Below, in pieces: positions 24,823 to 33,018 of a DNA stretch of 64,000 nucleotides. Every line of letters begins with the position of its first letter. Position 1 is the first letter of the stretch. The position numbers and the translations under genes are program-made. A model generated the notes under the pieces. That model searched no databases. It was not told the origin of the DNA and was given only the letters and a program-made list of their open reading frames with translations. Origin of the DNA: Streptomyces roseifaciens (GTDB taxonomy: Bacteria; Actinomycetota; Actinomycetes; Streptomycetales; Streptomycetaceae); assembly GCF_001445655.1 (NCBI RefSeq), contig NZ_LNBE01000003.1, positions 974,530 to 1,038,529 of the forward strand, written 5' to 3'.

Positions 24823-25248
24823 ATGGCCACTCCACCTGGACCGCCGTACGGGCCGCCCGCGGGTCCGCCCCCGGGCGGCTTCGGGCCCGCCCAGCCGCCG
24901 TGGGGCACACCGCCGCCTCCGCCTCCTCGCCGGGGCGGCGGCGGGCGGCGTGCCGCCCTCCTCGTCGTCGCGCTGGTGGCGGCGGCCGGGTTCGCCGTGG
25001 GGGCGGTCCTGGTCGTCGGCGGCAAGGGCGGGGAGCCGGGAAAGCCGGGTGACGGCGACGAGCCCGGCGGCCCGGGTGCGGTGACGTCGTCGCCTTCGCT
25101 CACTCTCCCGAGCGGGTTCCCGTCGCAATGGCCGACCGCCCTTCCGTCCGGTCTGCCCAGCGGTCTGCCCACGTCCTTGCCCACGAGCCTGCCGAGCGGC
25201 CTCCCTTCGGGGCTGCTCCCGTTCGCCGGCGACGGCGGCCGGGGCTGA
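24823..25248 (+). CDS. Proline-rich single-pass membrane protein, unknown function
   Basis: A 141-residue protein: a Pro/Gly-rich cytoplasmic N-tail (GPPYGPPAGPPPGGF and a run of seven Pro), a short Arg/Gly patch, one membrane helix (AALLVVALVAAAGFAVGAVL, about residues 44-63), then a low-complexity outer part with repeated LPSGLP/LPTSLP units ending near FAGDGGRG. The composition suits an unfolded cell-envelope linker. No domain is recognised. The start at 24823 has only weak ribosome-site support, yet the reading frame is clearly coding-like in this spot. It follows the PLC-like gene by 92 bases on the same strand. Confidence 0.68.
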   Translation: MATPPGPPYGPPAGPPPGGFGPAQPPWGTPPPPPPRRGGGGRRAALLVVALVAAAGFAVGAVLVVGGKGGEPGKPGDGDEPGGPGAVTSSPSLTLPSGFPSQWPTALPSGLPSGLPTSLPTSLPSGLPSGLLPFAGDGGRG

Positions 25249-25281
25249 CGGCCGGCTCACGGCCACGGGGCGTACGGGGCG

Positions 25282-26163
25282 TCAGCCGGCCGGCGGCTGC
25301 TCCGGAACGGCCTGGATGTCCAATTCGATCCTGATGGTCGCGCCGATCATGGCGATGCCGCGCCGGAGCATGGAGCGCCAGTCCAGGGTGAAGTCCTCGC
25401 GGTGCAGCTCGGTGGAGGCCGAGCAGGCCGTGCGGGTCTCGCCCATGATGCCGGTGCCGATCCCCAGGTAGCGGGTGTCGAGGGCGATGTTCCGGCTGAC
25501 GCCGTGCAGGTTGAGCACGCCCTGCACGGTCCAGTGCGAGCCGCCGCGGTGCACGAAGCGCTCGCTGGTGAACTGCATGTACGGGTAGTTGACGACGTCC
25601 AGGAACTCCGGCGAGCGCAGGTGCTCGTCGCGCTGCGCGACCCCCGTGTCGATGCTGGCCGTGTCGATCACGACGTCGATGCGGGAGTGCCGGACGTCCT
25701 CCGCGATCCAGAGGGTGCCCTCGAAGCGGTTGAAGCGGCCGTGCACCTCGGCGAGGCCGATGTGCCGGGCGATGAAGCGCACCGCCGTGTGGTCCGGGTC
25801 GATGCGCCACGCGCCCGGCGCGGGCATGGGCGGTGCCGGGGCGAGCTCCATCGCAAGGGTCCCGAGCGAGGTGCGGGTCTCCTCGGCGCAGGTGACGGTG
25901 CGCAGGACGGGGCGGAAGCCGTCGGCCGTCACGGAGACGCTGTACTCGCCGGGGGCGACGGTCGTCGCGAAGCGGCCGTGCGGGTCGGTCTGACCGTGCA
26001 CCACTTCACGGCCGCCCGCGTCCCGCACGGAGACCTCGGCTCTGTGCAAGGGCGACTGCATCGGCTCCACGACGATGCAGTCGAGGGCCCCCGCTCCGAG
26101 CGGAATCGGCGCGGCCTCCGGGCGGGAGGTGCGCGTGAACCGGCGGAGCAGGGCGAAAGCCAT
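25282..26163 (-). CDS. YceI-family protein with N-terminal transthyretin-like domain
   Basis: A 293-residue two-domain protein. Residues about 27-110 form a carboxypeptidase-regulatory/transthyretin-like beta sandwich (AEVSVRDAGGREVVHGQTDP, GRFATTVAPGEYSVSV). Residues 119 to the end are a YceI lipocalin-like barrel, starting WRIDPDHTAVRFIARHIGLA with RFNRFEGTLWI and SPEFLDVVNYPYMQF as family hallmarks. YceI proteins bind isoprenoid-like lipids in a barrel; most are periplasmic, but no signal peptide is seen here. The ATG at 26163 has AAAGG upstream. The region before it is unusually AT-rich and holds a perfect 8-base inverted repeat (26226-26252), a possible operator. The lipid ligand is unknown. 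Confidence 0.87.
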   Translation of the reverse strand: MAFALLRRFTRTSRPEAAPIPLGAGALDCIVVEPMQSPLHRAEVSVRDAGGREVVHGQTDPHGRFATTVAPGEYSVSVTADGFRPVLRTVTCAEETRTSLGTLAMELAPAPPMPAPGAWRIDPDHTAVRFIARHIGLAEVHGRFNRFEGTLWIAEDVRHSRIDVVIDTASIDTGVAQRDEHLRSPEFLDVVNYPYMQFTSERFVHRGGSHWTVQGVLNLHGVSRNIALDTRYLGIGTGIMGETRTACSASTELHREDFTLDWRSMLRRGIAMIGATIRIELDIQAVPEQPPAG

Positions 26164-26225
26164 CCCAAAGGGCCTTTCGGTGACGAGAAGGTGATTGAAC
26201 TGTAGATCACCATAATCTGTCGCTG

Positions 26226-26252
26226 ATAGGCAAAATCCTCGGGGTTGCCTAT
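26226..26252. promoter_or_regulatory. Perfect 8-bp inverted repeat upstream of the yceI-like gene
   Basis: ATAGGCAA and TTGCCTAT separated by 11 bases, 63 bases upstream of the YceI-type start, in the most AT-rich stretch of this part of the window. It may be an operator for the yceI-like gene or a terminator of the SWIM/SNF2 operon, which ends 34 bases away at 26287. No regulator is encoded next to it. Confidence 0.5.
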
Positions 26253-26286
26253 GAAAGCTCCCTTTTTACCCTTCCTTGCCTTTGAA

Positions 26287-27567
26287 TCACCGGTCGTCGG
26301 TGAGGAGTGCGGCGAGCGCGGCCGCCGGGTCGTGGTCACAGGGCCCCGCGGGCAGCCAGCGGCCGCCCTCCTTGCGGTAGGGCCACCACCGGCCGTCCCT
26401 TCCGTAGCGCAGCTGCGCGGAGGTGCCGACCGCGGTCCACCGGTTGCGCACGGCCCGCAATTGCGGAGCCTGCTCCTCTTCCCAGGCACCGGCCAGCCGG
26501 GCGCGGGCGCGGGCGAGCCCCTCGCCCTCCGGAGTCCACTCCTCCTCCAGTACGGCGAGGGAGGCCGGCCCGCCGTACTCCCAGGCGCGTACCGCCCGCG
26601 CGAGCTCGGCCCGCTCCCGCCCGCAGCCCGCCGCGAGCCGGGCGGTGACGCGGTCGTCCGCGCCGGCCGCCGCCAGGCGCACGGCGTCCTCCCACAGCGT
26701 GAGCTCCCCGGCGACGGGGGTGGCCTCGTGACCGGTGGCCAGCGCCTCGGCCAGCAGCTGCCGGGCCCGGGCCGCGGCGTCCGCGACCAGGAACTCCAGC
26801 GCCGCGGGATCCACCCCGGGCGCGGGCGCCACGTCGCCGCTGAGCACCGGAGGGCGCACCGGTCCCGCCACGGCGGGAGGCGGATCCGGCAGCGGGGCCA
26901 CGAAGGACGCCGTCGCGAACGCCTCGGCCGCAGGCACCCCGGAGGGCGCTTCGGTGTCCTGTCCCGGTCCGCCGCCGGATCCGCGCGCGGCGTTGCGCGC
27001 CTGCAGCTCCTCCAGCAGCTCGCGTTCCCCGCGGCCGCGCATCAGCAGCAGGACGAACGGGTCCTGGTCGAGCAGCAGCGCCATCTGGTGGCACAGCGCC
27101 GCCGTGTGCGCGCAGTGGTCCCAGGCCCCGCACGTGCACTCCGGCTCCAGGTCCCCGATGCCCGGCAGCAGTTCCACCCCCGCCGCGAGCGCGTCCTCGG
27201 CCAGGTGCGGCGGTATGTCGCGGTCGAGCAGTGCGGCGATGTGTCCCGCCTGACCCGCCACCAGCTCCAGGAGGCGCTCCCAGTCGGCCGTGCCGAACTC
27301 CTGCACCACCACGTCGGCGCGGTACGGAGTGCCGTCGCGGTCCCGTACGACGGCCGTGATGCGCCCGGGCCGCACCGAGACCGCGCCCACCGCGCCCGCG
27401 CGCGCGTGCCTGCGCCCGGCCTTCACCTGCTGGCCGTCCAGCGCCGTGTCCTCCAGCGCCTTGAGCCAGGCCCGGCCCCACCAGGTCCGTGCGGAGCTCC
27501 GCACGCGCTCGGGCGGCAGCGCCTCGAAGGTGCGCTCCGCCCTCTCGGTGGCATCCTGTCCGCTCAA
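26287..27567 (-). CDS. SWIM zinc-finger protein
   Basis: A 426-residue protein with a SWIM zinc-binding motif, CTCGAWDHCAH, near residues 143-153 (C-x-C-x5-C-x-H, shorter spacing than some SWIM fingers but with all four ligands). The N-terminal part has TWWGRAWLKALE, a recurring start of these actinomycete SWIM proteins. The C-terminal half is Ala-rich helical, ending in a DGRWWPYRKEGGRWLPAG segment. The start is TTG at 27567, overlapping the helicase stop (TTGA), with a GGGGG ribosome site about ten bases upstream. Fixed pairing with an SNF2-type helicase suggests a DNA-bound or chromatin-remodelling-like complex; its role in bacteria is not established. Confidence 0.88.
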   Translation of the reverse strand: MSGQDATERAERTFEALPPERVRSSARTWWGRAWLKALEDTALDGQQVKAGRRHARAGAVGAVSVRPGRITAVVRDRDGTPYRADVVVQEFGTADWERLLELVAGQAGHIAALLDRDIPPHLAEDALAAGVELLPGIGDLEPECTCGAWDHCAHTAALCHQMALLLDQDPFVLLLMRGRGERELLEELQARNAARGSGGGPGQDTEAPSGVPAAEAFATASFVAPLPDPPPAVAGPVRPPVLSGDVAPAPGVDPAALEFLVADAAARARQLLAEALATGHEATPVAGELTLWEDAVRLAAAGADDRVTARLAAGCGRERAELARAVRAWEYGGPASLAVLEEEWTPEGEGLARARARLAGAWEEEQAPQLRAVRNRWTAVGTSAQLRYGRDGRWWPYRKEGGRWLPAGPCDHDPAAALAALLTDDR

Positions 27568-30446
27568 CGTCCGTTCCCCCTCAGTGCGACGAGATCCGCC
27601 AGCTCGGCGTCGGTCAGTTCGGTGACGGCCGCCTCGGCGGTGCCGAGGACGGCGTCCGCCAGGGCCTGCTTGCGGGTGAGCATCTCGGCGATGCGATCCT
27701 CGACCGTGCCCTCGGTGACGAACCGGTGCACCTGCACCGGCTGCGTCTGGCCGATCCGGTACGCGCGGTCGGTCGCCTGCGCCTCGACGGCCGGGTTCCA
27801 CCACCGGTCGAAGTGCACGACGTGCTCGGCCCGGGTGAGGTTCAGGCCCGTACCGGCTGCCTTGAGCGACAGCAGGAAGACGGGCACCTCGCCGTCCTGG
27901 AAGCGGCGCACCATCTCCTCGCGGCGCGGGACGGGCGTGCCGCCGTGCAGGAGCTGCGTGGGGACGCCCCGTGCGCCCAGGTGCTGCTCCAGGAGGCGGG
28001 CGGTCGCCACGTACTGGGTGAACACCAGCACGCTCGCGCCCTCGGCGAGGATCGTGTCCAGCAGCTCGTCCAGGAGCTCGACCTTGCCCGAGCGGCCGGC
28101 GATCGCCGGGGACTTCTCCTTGAGGAACTGCGCCGGGTGGTTGCAGATCTGCTTCAGGCCGGTCAGGAGCTTGACGATCAGGCCGCGCCGTTCGAAGCCG
28201 TCCGCGCCCTCGATCTCGGCGAGGACCTCCCGCACCACGGCCTCGTACAGGCCCGCCTGTTCCTTGGTGAGCGTGACCGCGCGGTCCGTCTCGGTCTTCG
28301 GCGGCAGCTCCGGCGCGATGCCGGGGTCGGACTTGCGGCGGCGCAGCAGGAACGGGCGGACCAGCGTCGCGAGGCGCTCGGCCGCGGCGGGGTCCGCGCC
28401 GCCCTCGACGGCCTGGGCGTAGCGCCTGCGGAACCGGCTCAGCGGGCCGAGCAGCCCGGGCGTCGTCCAGTCGAGGATCGCCCACAGCTCGGAGAGGTTG
28501 TTCTCCACCGGCGTGCCGGACAGCGCCACGCGCGCCTTCGCGCCGATGGTGCGCAGCTGCTTCGCGGTGTCGGAGTACGGGTTCTTGACGTGCTGCGCCT
28601 CGTCGGCGACGACCAGGCCCCAGGCGGTGCCGGCCAGCCGCCGTGCGTCCAGGCGCATGGTGCCGTACGTCGTCAGCACGAACTCCCCGTCGGACAGCCC
28701 CTCCAGGGACCGTGCCGGGCCGTGGAAGCGGCGTACGGGGGTGCCGGGTGCGAACCGTTCGACCTCCCGCTGCCAGTTGCCCATCAGGGACGCCGGGCAG
28801 ACCACCAGCGTGGGGCCGGCCCCCTCGGGCAGCGTCTGCCGGTGCAGGTGCAGCGAGATGAGGGTGATGGTCTTGCCCAGGCCCATGTCGTCGGCCAGGC
28901 AGCCGCCGAGCCCGAGGGAGGTCATCCGGTGCAGCCAGTCCAGGCCGCGCAGCTGGTAGTCGCGCAGCGTGGCGGCGAGCCCGGCGGGCTGGGGGACGGG
29001 CTCCTGGGACCGCTCGGGGTCGGCGATGCGGTCGCGGAGCGCGGCGAGCCAGCCGGTGGCCCGGACGTCGGTCTGCGGGCCGTCCTCGTCTCCCTCCTCC
29101 ACGGGTGCACGGCCGGTCAGGGCCGCGCCCAGTGCTTCGACCGGCGTGAGCTTGCGGTCCTGCCGCTCGCGGGCGCGGCGCACCGCCTCGGGGTCGACGA
29201 GCACCCACTGGTCGCGCAGCCGTACGGCGGGGCGGCCCGCTTCCGCGAGCCGGTCCAGCTCGGCCTGCGTCAGCTCCAGGCCGCCGACGGCGAAGCGCCA
29301 GCCGAAGGTCAGCAGCGCGTCGGCCGAGAGCAGGGACGGCATGCCGGACCGCTCGTGGCTCGGCTCCGTGCCGTCGTCCTCCGGGGGTCCTACGAAGGCC
29401 CGTGCGGTGAAGTCGCGGACGAGCTCCTTGGGCCAGTGCACCTCGACCCCGGTGGCGTCCAGCGCCGCGGAGGCCGCTCCCAGCAGCTCGCCGACCTCCT
29501 CGTCGGCGAGGTCGACGGCGTCGGGGACCGCGGCGGAGAGCAGCGGGGTGAGCGGCGGCCAGGCACGGGCGGCCCTGCGCAGCGCGAGGAGCGCCTTCAT
29601 CCGGGCGTCCCGGCCGAGCGCGGCGGCCGTGGGCGACTCTCCGGACCACACCTCGGCGGCGTCCGCGACGAGCGTGGGGTCGGAGAGGCTGTGCAGCTGG
29701 AGCACGGCCCGGAAGCGGGGGGCCGCGTCCTCTCCGGCGAGGGACCCCAGCACCTCGACGCGCAGCGAGAGCCGTACGCCCGCATCGTGGCCCGCGGCGA
29801 CGCCGGCGGCCCACGCGCGCTGCTCGGGCATGCGGCGCGGCTCGGGCGTGGCGAAGGCGGGGCCGCCGGCCGCGAGGGCCGCGGCGGGGGAGCGGGGCAG
29901 CCCGTCGGCGACGGCGTCCAGGAAGGAGCGCACGAGCAGTTCGGGCTCGGGCAGCAGCAGGGGGCCGGGGCCCGGGAGCGGCACGGCGTGCGCCGCAGGC
30001 GGCATCGCGGCGGCCAGCTCGCGCACCCGGCGCAGGTCGTCGGCGGTGAGCGGGCCGACCCGCCACGCGTCGTGATCGGTCTCCGACAGGCCGGGCAGCA
30101 GGCGCCCGCGTGCAGCCATCTGCAGGGCGAGCACGGCGGCGGCGCCCCAGAAGGCGGCCGCCTCGTCGGCCCGTGCGGCCCGGGCGCGGGTGAGGACGGG
30201 CAGGGCGTCGCGTACGGGCAGCACGGCGGCCCGTACGGTCGTGGTGGTGACGTCGGTGCCGTCCGGGACGGCGATCGTGAGGTCCTCGACGGCGCCGGGG
30301 GAGGCGGGCGGTTCGTCGTCCGGGAGCCAGAAGGCCACCCGTCCGGTGCGTGCGGGGTCTCCGGGGAGGAAGACCACCGAGCACCGGGCGAGCCGGGAGA
30401 TCTCGGAGGGTGTTGCGGCAGAAGGCGGTGTCACAGCGCTGCGCAT
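27564..30446 (-). CDS. SNF2-family DEAD/DEAH-box helicase
   Basis: Swi2/Snf2-type ATPase of 960 residues. The N-terminal 480 residues are a poorly conserved helical region. The motor begins LRDYQLRGLDWL near 490, with Walker A DDMGLGKT (about 520), Walker B DEAQH (about 614, the DEAQ variant), LSGTPVENN (motif III), and the second RecA lobe with LLKQICNHPAQF, SLKAAGTGLNLT and ATDRAYRIGQTQPVQVHRF (motifs V-VI). These enzymes move along double-stranded DNA rather than unwinding it. It is translationally coupled to the SWIM gene, the usual arrangement in actinomycetes. ATG 30446 lies too close to GAGGA for normal spacing; a GTG at 30434 is the alternative. Confidence 0.93.
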   Translation of the reverse strand: MRSAVTPPSAATPSEISRLARCSVVFLPGDPARTGRVAFWLPDDEPPASPGAVEDLTIAVPDGTDVTTTTVRAAVLPVRDALPVLTRARAARADEAAAFWGAAAVLALQMAARGRLLPGLSETDHDAWRVGPLTADDLRRVRELAAAMPPAAHAVPLPGPGPLLLPEPELLVRSFLDAVADGLPRSPAAALAAGGPAFATPEPRRMPEQRAWAAGVAAGHDAGVRLSLRVEVLGSLAGEDAAPRFRAVLQLHSLSDPTLVADAAEVWSGESPTAAALGRDARMKALLALRRAARAWPPLTPLLSAAVPDAVDLADEEVGELLGAASAALDATGVEVHWPKELVRDFTARAFVGPPEDDGTEPSHERSGMPSLLSADALLTFGWRFAVGGLELTQAELDRLAEAGRPAVRLRDQWVLVDPEAVRRARERQDRKLTPVEALGAALTGRAPVEEGDEDGPQTDVRATGWLAALRDRIADPERSQEPVPQPAGLAATLRDYQLRGLDWLHRMTSLGLGGCLADDMGLGKTITLISLHLHRQTLPEGAGPTLVVCPASLMGNWQREVERFAPGTPVRRFHGPARSLEGLSDGEFVLTTYGTMRLDARRLAGTAWGLVVADEAQHVKNPYSDTAKQLRTIGAKARVALSGTPVENNLSELWAILDWTTPGLLGPLSRFRRRYAQAVEGGADPAAAERLATLVRPFLLRRRKSDPGIAPELPPKTETDRAVTLTKEQAGLYEAVVREVLAEIEGADGFERRGLIVKLLTGLKQICNHPAQFLKEKSPAIAGRSGKVELLDELLDTILAEGASVLVFTQYVATARLLEQHLGARGVPTQLLHGGTPVPRREEMVRRFQDGEVPVFLLSLKAAGTGLNLTRAEHVVHFDRWWNPAVEAQATDRAYRIGQTQPVQVHRFVTEGTVEDRIAEMLTRKQALADAVLGTAEAAVTELTDAELADLVALRGNGR

Positions 30447-30572
30447 TCCTCAAATTTGACTAGTCGGGGTCCGAGCGGCCGAGGGTACAGGACGCACGCT
30501 CCGGGCGAAGGCCTCCGCGGGGTGAGCCGCGCCACACGCCGGAGGCGAGGTGCACTCAACCCCCCTGTGCGC

Positions 30573-30592
30573 TGCGGGGGCTTGCCCCCGCA
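30573..30592. repeat. GC-rich perfect hairpin
   Basis: TGCGGGGGC, TT, GCCCCCGCA: a perfect 9-base stem with a 2-base centre, in the 235-base gap between divergent SNF2 and desaturase genes. No converging transcript needs a terminator here, so it may be a dispersed intergenic element or a leader hairpin of the desaturase mRNA. The rest of this gap shows nothing recognisable. Confidence 0.5.
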
Positions 30593-30681
30593 GGAGCCGG
30601 GTGGTGACTCCATGGCCGCGGCCCGCTCCGGTCCGTACGTTCGGTGAGGTCAGCCCAGCCTGCCGACCGTCCGGAGACCCC

Positions 30682-31716
30682 ATGCCCCAGGCCACCACGC
30701 TGCTCGCGGAACCCGCTGCAGGCAGTGACTTCGCCCCGCTCCTCCGCCAGGTCCGGGGGCAGGGCCTCCTCGAACGCCGGAGAGGCTGGTACGCGCGCAG
30801 CATCGCCGTGAACCTCCTCGGGCTCGCCGCCACGGCCGCCGGGATCGTGCTCTGCGGCGACTCCTGGTGGACCCTCCTGCTGGCCGGGCCCGCCGCCCTG
30901 TTCTGGGCCCGCACCGCCTTCGTCGGGCACGACAGCGGACACGCCCAGATAACCGGAACCCGGCGCACCGGGCGGCTGATCGGCCTCGTCCACGCGGACC
31001 TGCTGCTGGGCATGAGCTACGCGTGGTGGAACGACAAGCACAACCGCCACCACGCCAACCCCAACCACGTCGACAAGGACCCCGACGTCGGCGTCGGAGC
31101 ACTCGTCTGGACCCAGCGGCAGGCCGCACAGCGACAGGGCTTCACGCGGTGGCTCACCCGGAATCAGGCCCGCCTCTTCTTCCCGATGCTCCTGCTCGAA
31201 GGCATCAACCTGAAGATCTCGAGCGTGCGCGACCTCAAACGGCAGAGCCCGGCCGAACGGCGGACGGAAGCCGCACTCCTGGCCCTCCACACGGCCGGCT
31301 ACGCCACCCTCCTGCTGTCCGCGATGTCCCCGGGCAAGGCCCTCGCCTTCGCCCTCGTCCACCACGCCCTCTTCGGCCTCCACCTCGGCATGGTCTTCGC
31401 CCCCAACCACAAGGGCATGGAGATGCCGGATCCGGCCGACGGCGCACGCCGGGGCCACCTCCGCCGCCAGGTCCTCACCTCGCGCAACGTGCGCGGCGGC
31501 CCCGTCACCGACTGGCTCATGGGCGGGCTGAACTACCAGATCGAGCACCACCTCTTCCCCAGCATGCCGCGCCCCCACCTGCGCCTCGCCCGGCCGCTGG
31601 TCCGCGCGCACTGCCGCGCGTCCGGGCTGCCGTACACCGAGACTGGAATCGTCGACTCGTACCGCGAGGCGCTGCACCACATGCACGCGGTGGGCGCCCC
31701 GCTGCGGACCGGGTGA
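30682..31716 (+). CDS. Acyl-lipid fatty-acid desaturase
   Basis: Membrane di-iron desaturase of 344 residues that introduces a double bond into fatty acyl chains, using electrons from ferredoxin or a similar donor. The three histidine boxes are HDSGH (about residues 83-87), HNRHH (about 120-124) and QIEHH (about 286-290); the QxxHH third box is typical of front-end or acyl-lipid desaturases. Four membrane segments are visible. No fused cytochrome b5 domain is present, so an external electron donor is needed. The ATG at 30682 follows GGAG at seven-base spacing. It may serve membrane-fluidity control in the cold; regulation is not visible. A 60-aa membrane protein gene follows. Confidence 0.92.
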   Translation: MPQATTLLAEPAAGSDFAPLLRQVRGQGLLERRRGWYARSIAVNLLGLAATAAGIVLCGDSWWTLLLAGPAALFWARTAFVGHDSGHAQITGTRRTGRLIGLVHADLLLGMSYAWWNDKHNRHHANPNHVDKDPDVGVGALVWTQRQAAQRQGFTRWLTRNQARLFFPMLLLEGINLKISSVRDLKRQSPAERRTEAALLALHTAGYATLLLSAMSPGKALAFALVHHALFGLHLGMVFAPNHKGMEMPDPADGARRGHLRRQVLTSRNVRGGPVTDWLMGGLNYQIEHHLFPSMPRPHLRLARPLVRAHCRASGLPYTETGIVDSYREALHHMHAVGAPLRTG

Positions 31717-31783
31717 GGAACCAGGCGCCGCCGCCGGGCGTTCTCACGGACAGAGCGGCAGCCGTCGCGAAGGAGGCAGGGAC

Positions 31784-31966
31784 ATGAGCAACAGGACCAA
31801 GGTCGCCGTCGGAGGCGTGGCGGTCGGAGTCATCCTGCTGTGGCTGCTGCCCTTCTGGGCCGCACTGCTGGTGATGGTCGGGGTGCCGGTCGGCGCGTAT
31901 CTCCTGCTGGACTCCTCGCAGCGCAAGAGGCTGCGCCGGGTGTCGCGCAAGGAGCTGGGGCGCTGA
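31784..31966 (+). CDS. Small membrane protein, 60 aa, unknown function
   Basis: A 60-residue protein with two adjoining hydrophobic segments (about residues 7-22 and 25-43) and a strongly basic C-terminus (SSQRKRLRRVSRKELGR), which places the tail in the cytoplasm. A strong Shine-Dalgarno (AAGGAGG) precedes the ATG at 31784. It is 67 bases downstream of the desaturase on the same strand and could be co-transcribed. No family is recognised. It converges with the propeller gene, whose stop is 17 bases away. Confidence 0.72.
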   Translation: MSNRTKVAVGGVAVGVILLWLLPFWAALLVMVGVPVGAYLLLDSSQRKRLRRVSRKELGR

Positions 31967-31983
31967 CGGTTCCCCGGTAGGGG

Positions 31984-33000
31984 TCAGCCGGTGAAGGCCG
32001 GCGCCAGCGCCGCGGGCATCGTGACCCGCGGGCTGCCGGATCCGTCCGCCGGGACGGACCACAGATCCGATCCGTAGTCGCCGGGCAGCGCATAGACGAG
32101 GGTGTGCCCGTCCCGCCACACCACCTGATCGTCGATGTTGCGCCGCTCGGCCGTCGCGGTCTCGCGCAAGGTCCCCAGATCCAGGACGTACAGCCGCCAG
32201 GGCGCGTCGTCGGGCGCGCCCCCGACGCGCTTCTTGTAGGCGATGCGCGTCCCGTCCGGCGAGAGGGACGGGCACTCGACGTTGGAGTGCAGCGAGCGCA
32301 GCGTCCGGTCGGTGCGGTCACCGCGCACCAGGTGCGTGCGCCCGCCCGTGGCGAGGGTCGCGTAGAAGTGCGTGTCGTCGGCGAAGGTGACGCCCCAGAC
32401 GTTGATGTCCGCCGCCTTGTGGAGCCGGCCGTCCAGGAAGAACCGGTAGTCCTCCAGGTTGCGGTCCAGCGTCCGGCTGCCCAGGTCCAGTACGGAGGTG
32501 CGGGTGGAGAAGTCCGTCCCCGCGTACGAGTCCCCGCTGACGAAGACGGTCCAGGCGACGGAGCGGCCGCTGGGGGAGACCCGGGCCCTCGTCGGCACGC
32601 CCGCCAGGTCGTAGCGGCGCAGCTCGCGCAGCCGGGCGTCCAGGACGACGGCCCGGTAGCCGTCCCGGAGCCCGCCGTGCACCGCCTGCAGGCAGATCCC
32701 CGTCCCGCCGGCCGAGTGGAAGCGCAGGCAGCGCACCCCGGACGAGGTGCGGGGCCCCGCCGGGTCGGCGGCGGGCACCGAGGCGATCTCGTCGCGGTGC
32801 GGCCCCCAGGCCATGTTCCGGAAGACGCTCCGGCCCGGCGCGTCCAGGACGACCTCGCCGCGGCTGACCCGCGGGCCGCCGGGCCGCGCCCGGTCCTTCT
32901 CGGCGGCCCGCCCGGCGGCGTGCAGCGTGGCGGCCAGCGCGACCCCGCCCAGGACCAGCACGGCCGCGACGAGGATCAGGAGACGGTTCTTGAGGTTCAT
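31984..33000 (-). CDS. Membrane-anchored TolB/WD40-like beta-propeller protein
   Basis: A 338-residue protein with one N-terminal hydrophobic anchor (LLILVAAVLVLGGVALAATL, residues 7-26) and an extracytoplasmic beta-propeller. Repeated segments of the SPSGRSVAWTVF and SLSPDGTRIAYKK type (the PDG-x-x-IA signature of TolB-like blades) support the fold. It has no catalytic motif, so it is more likely a scaffold or sensor. The start at 33000 lies 18 bases after the MFS stop, with AGGA upstream, so it should be the third gene of an operon: phosphoesterase, MFS transporter, propeller. Its function in that operon is unknown. Confidence 0.78.
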   Translation of the reverse strand: MNLKNRLLILVAAVLVLGGVALAATLHAAGRAAEKDRARPGGPRVSRGEVVLDAPGRSVFRNMAWGPHRDEIASVPAADPAGPRTSSGVRCLRFHSAGGTGICLQAVHGGLRDGYRAVVLDARLRELRRYDLAGVPTRARVSPSGRSVAWTVFVSGDSYAGTDFSTRTSVLDLGSRTLDRNLEDYRFFLDGRLHKAADINVWGVTFADDTHFYATLATGGRTHLVRGDRTDRTLRSLHSNVECPSLSPDGTRIAYKKRVGGAPDDAPWRLYVLDLGTLRETATAERRNIDDQVVWRDGHTLVYALPGDYGSDLWSVPADGSGSPRVTMPAALAPAFTG

Positions 33001-33018
33001 CAGGGCGGTCCTCGTGGT

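Noticed and set aside
24823..25248. Proline-rich membrane protein as encapsulin cargo because of its disordered N-terminus
   Set aside because: It has a membrane helix and an exported low-complexity part, it is on the other strand and two genes away, and it lacks any enzymatic domain.
26287..30446. SWIM/SNF2 pair as part of a phage-defence island
   Set aside because: No nuclease, methylase, protease or other defence partner lies nearby, and the neighbours are ordinary metabolic genes.
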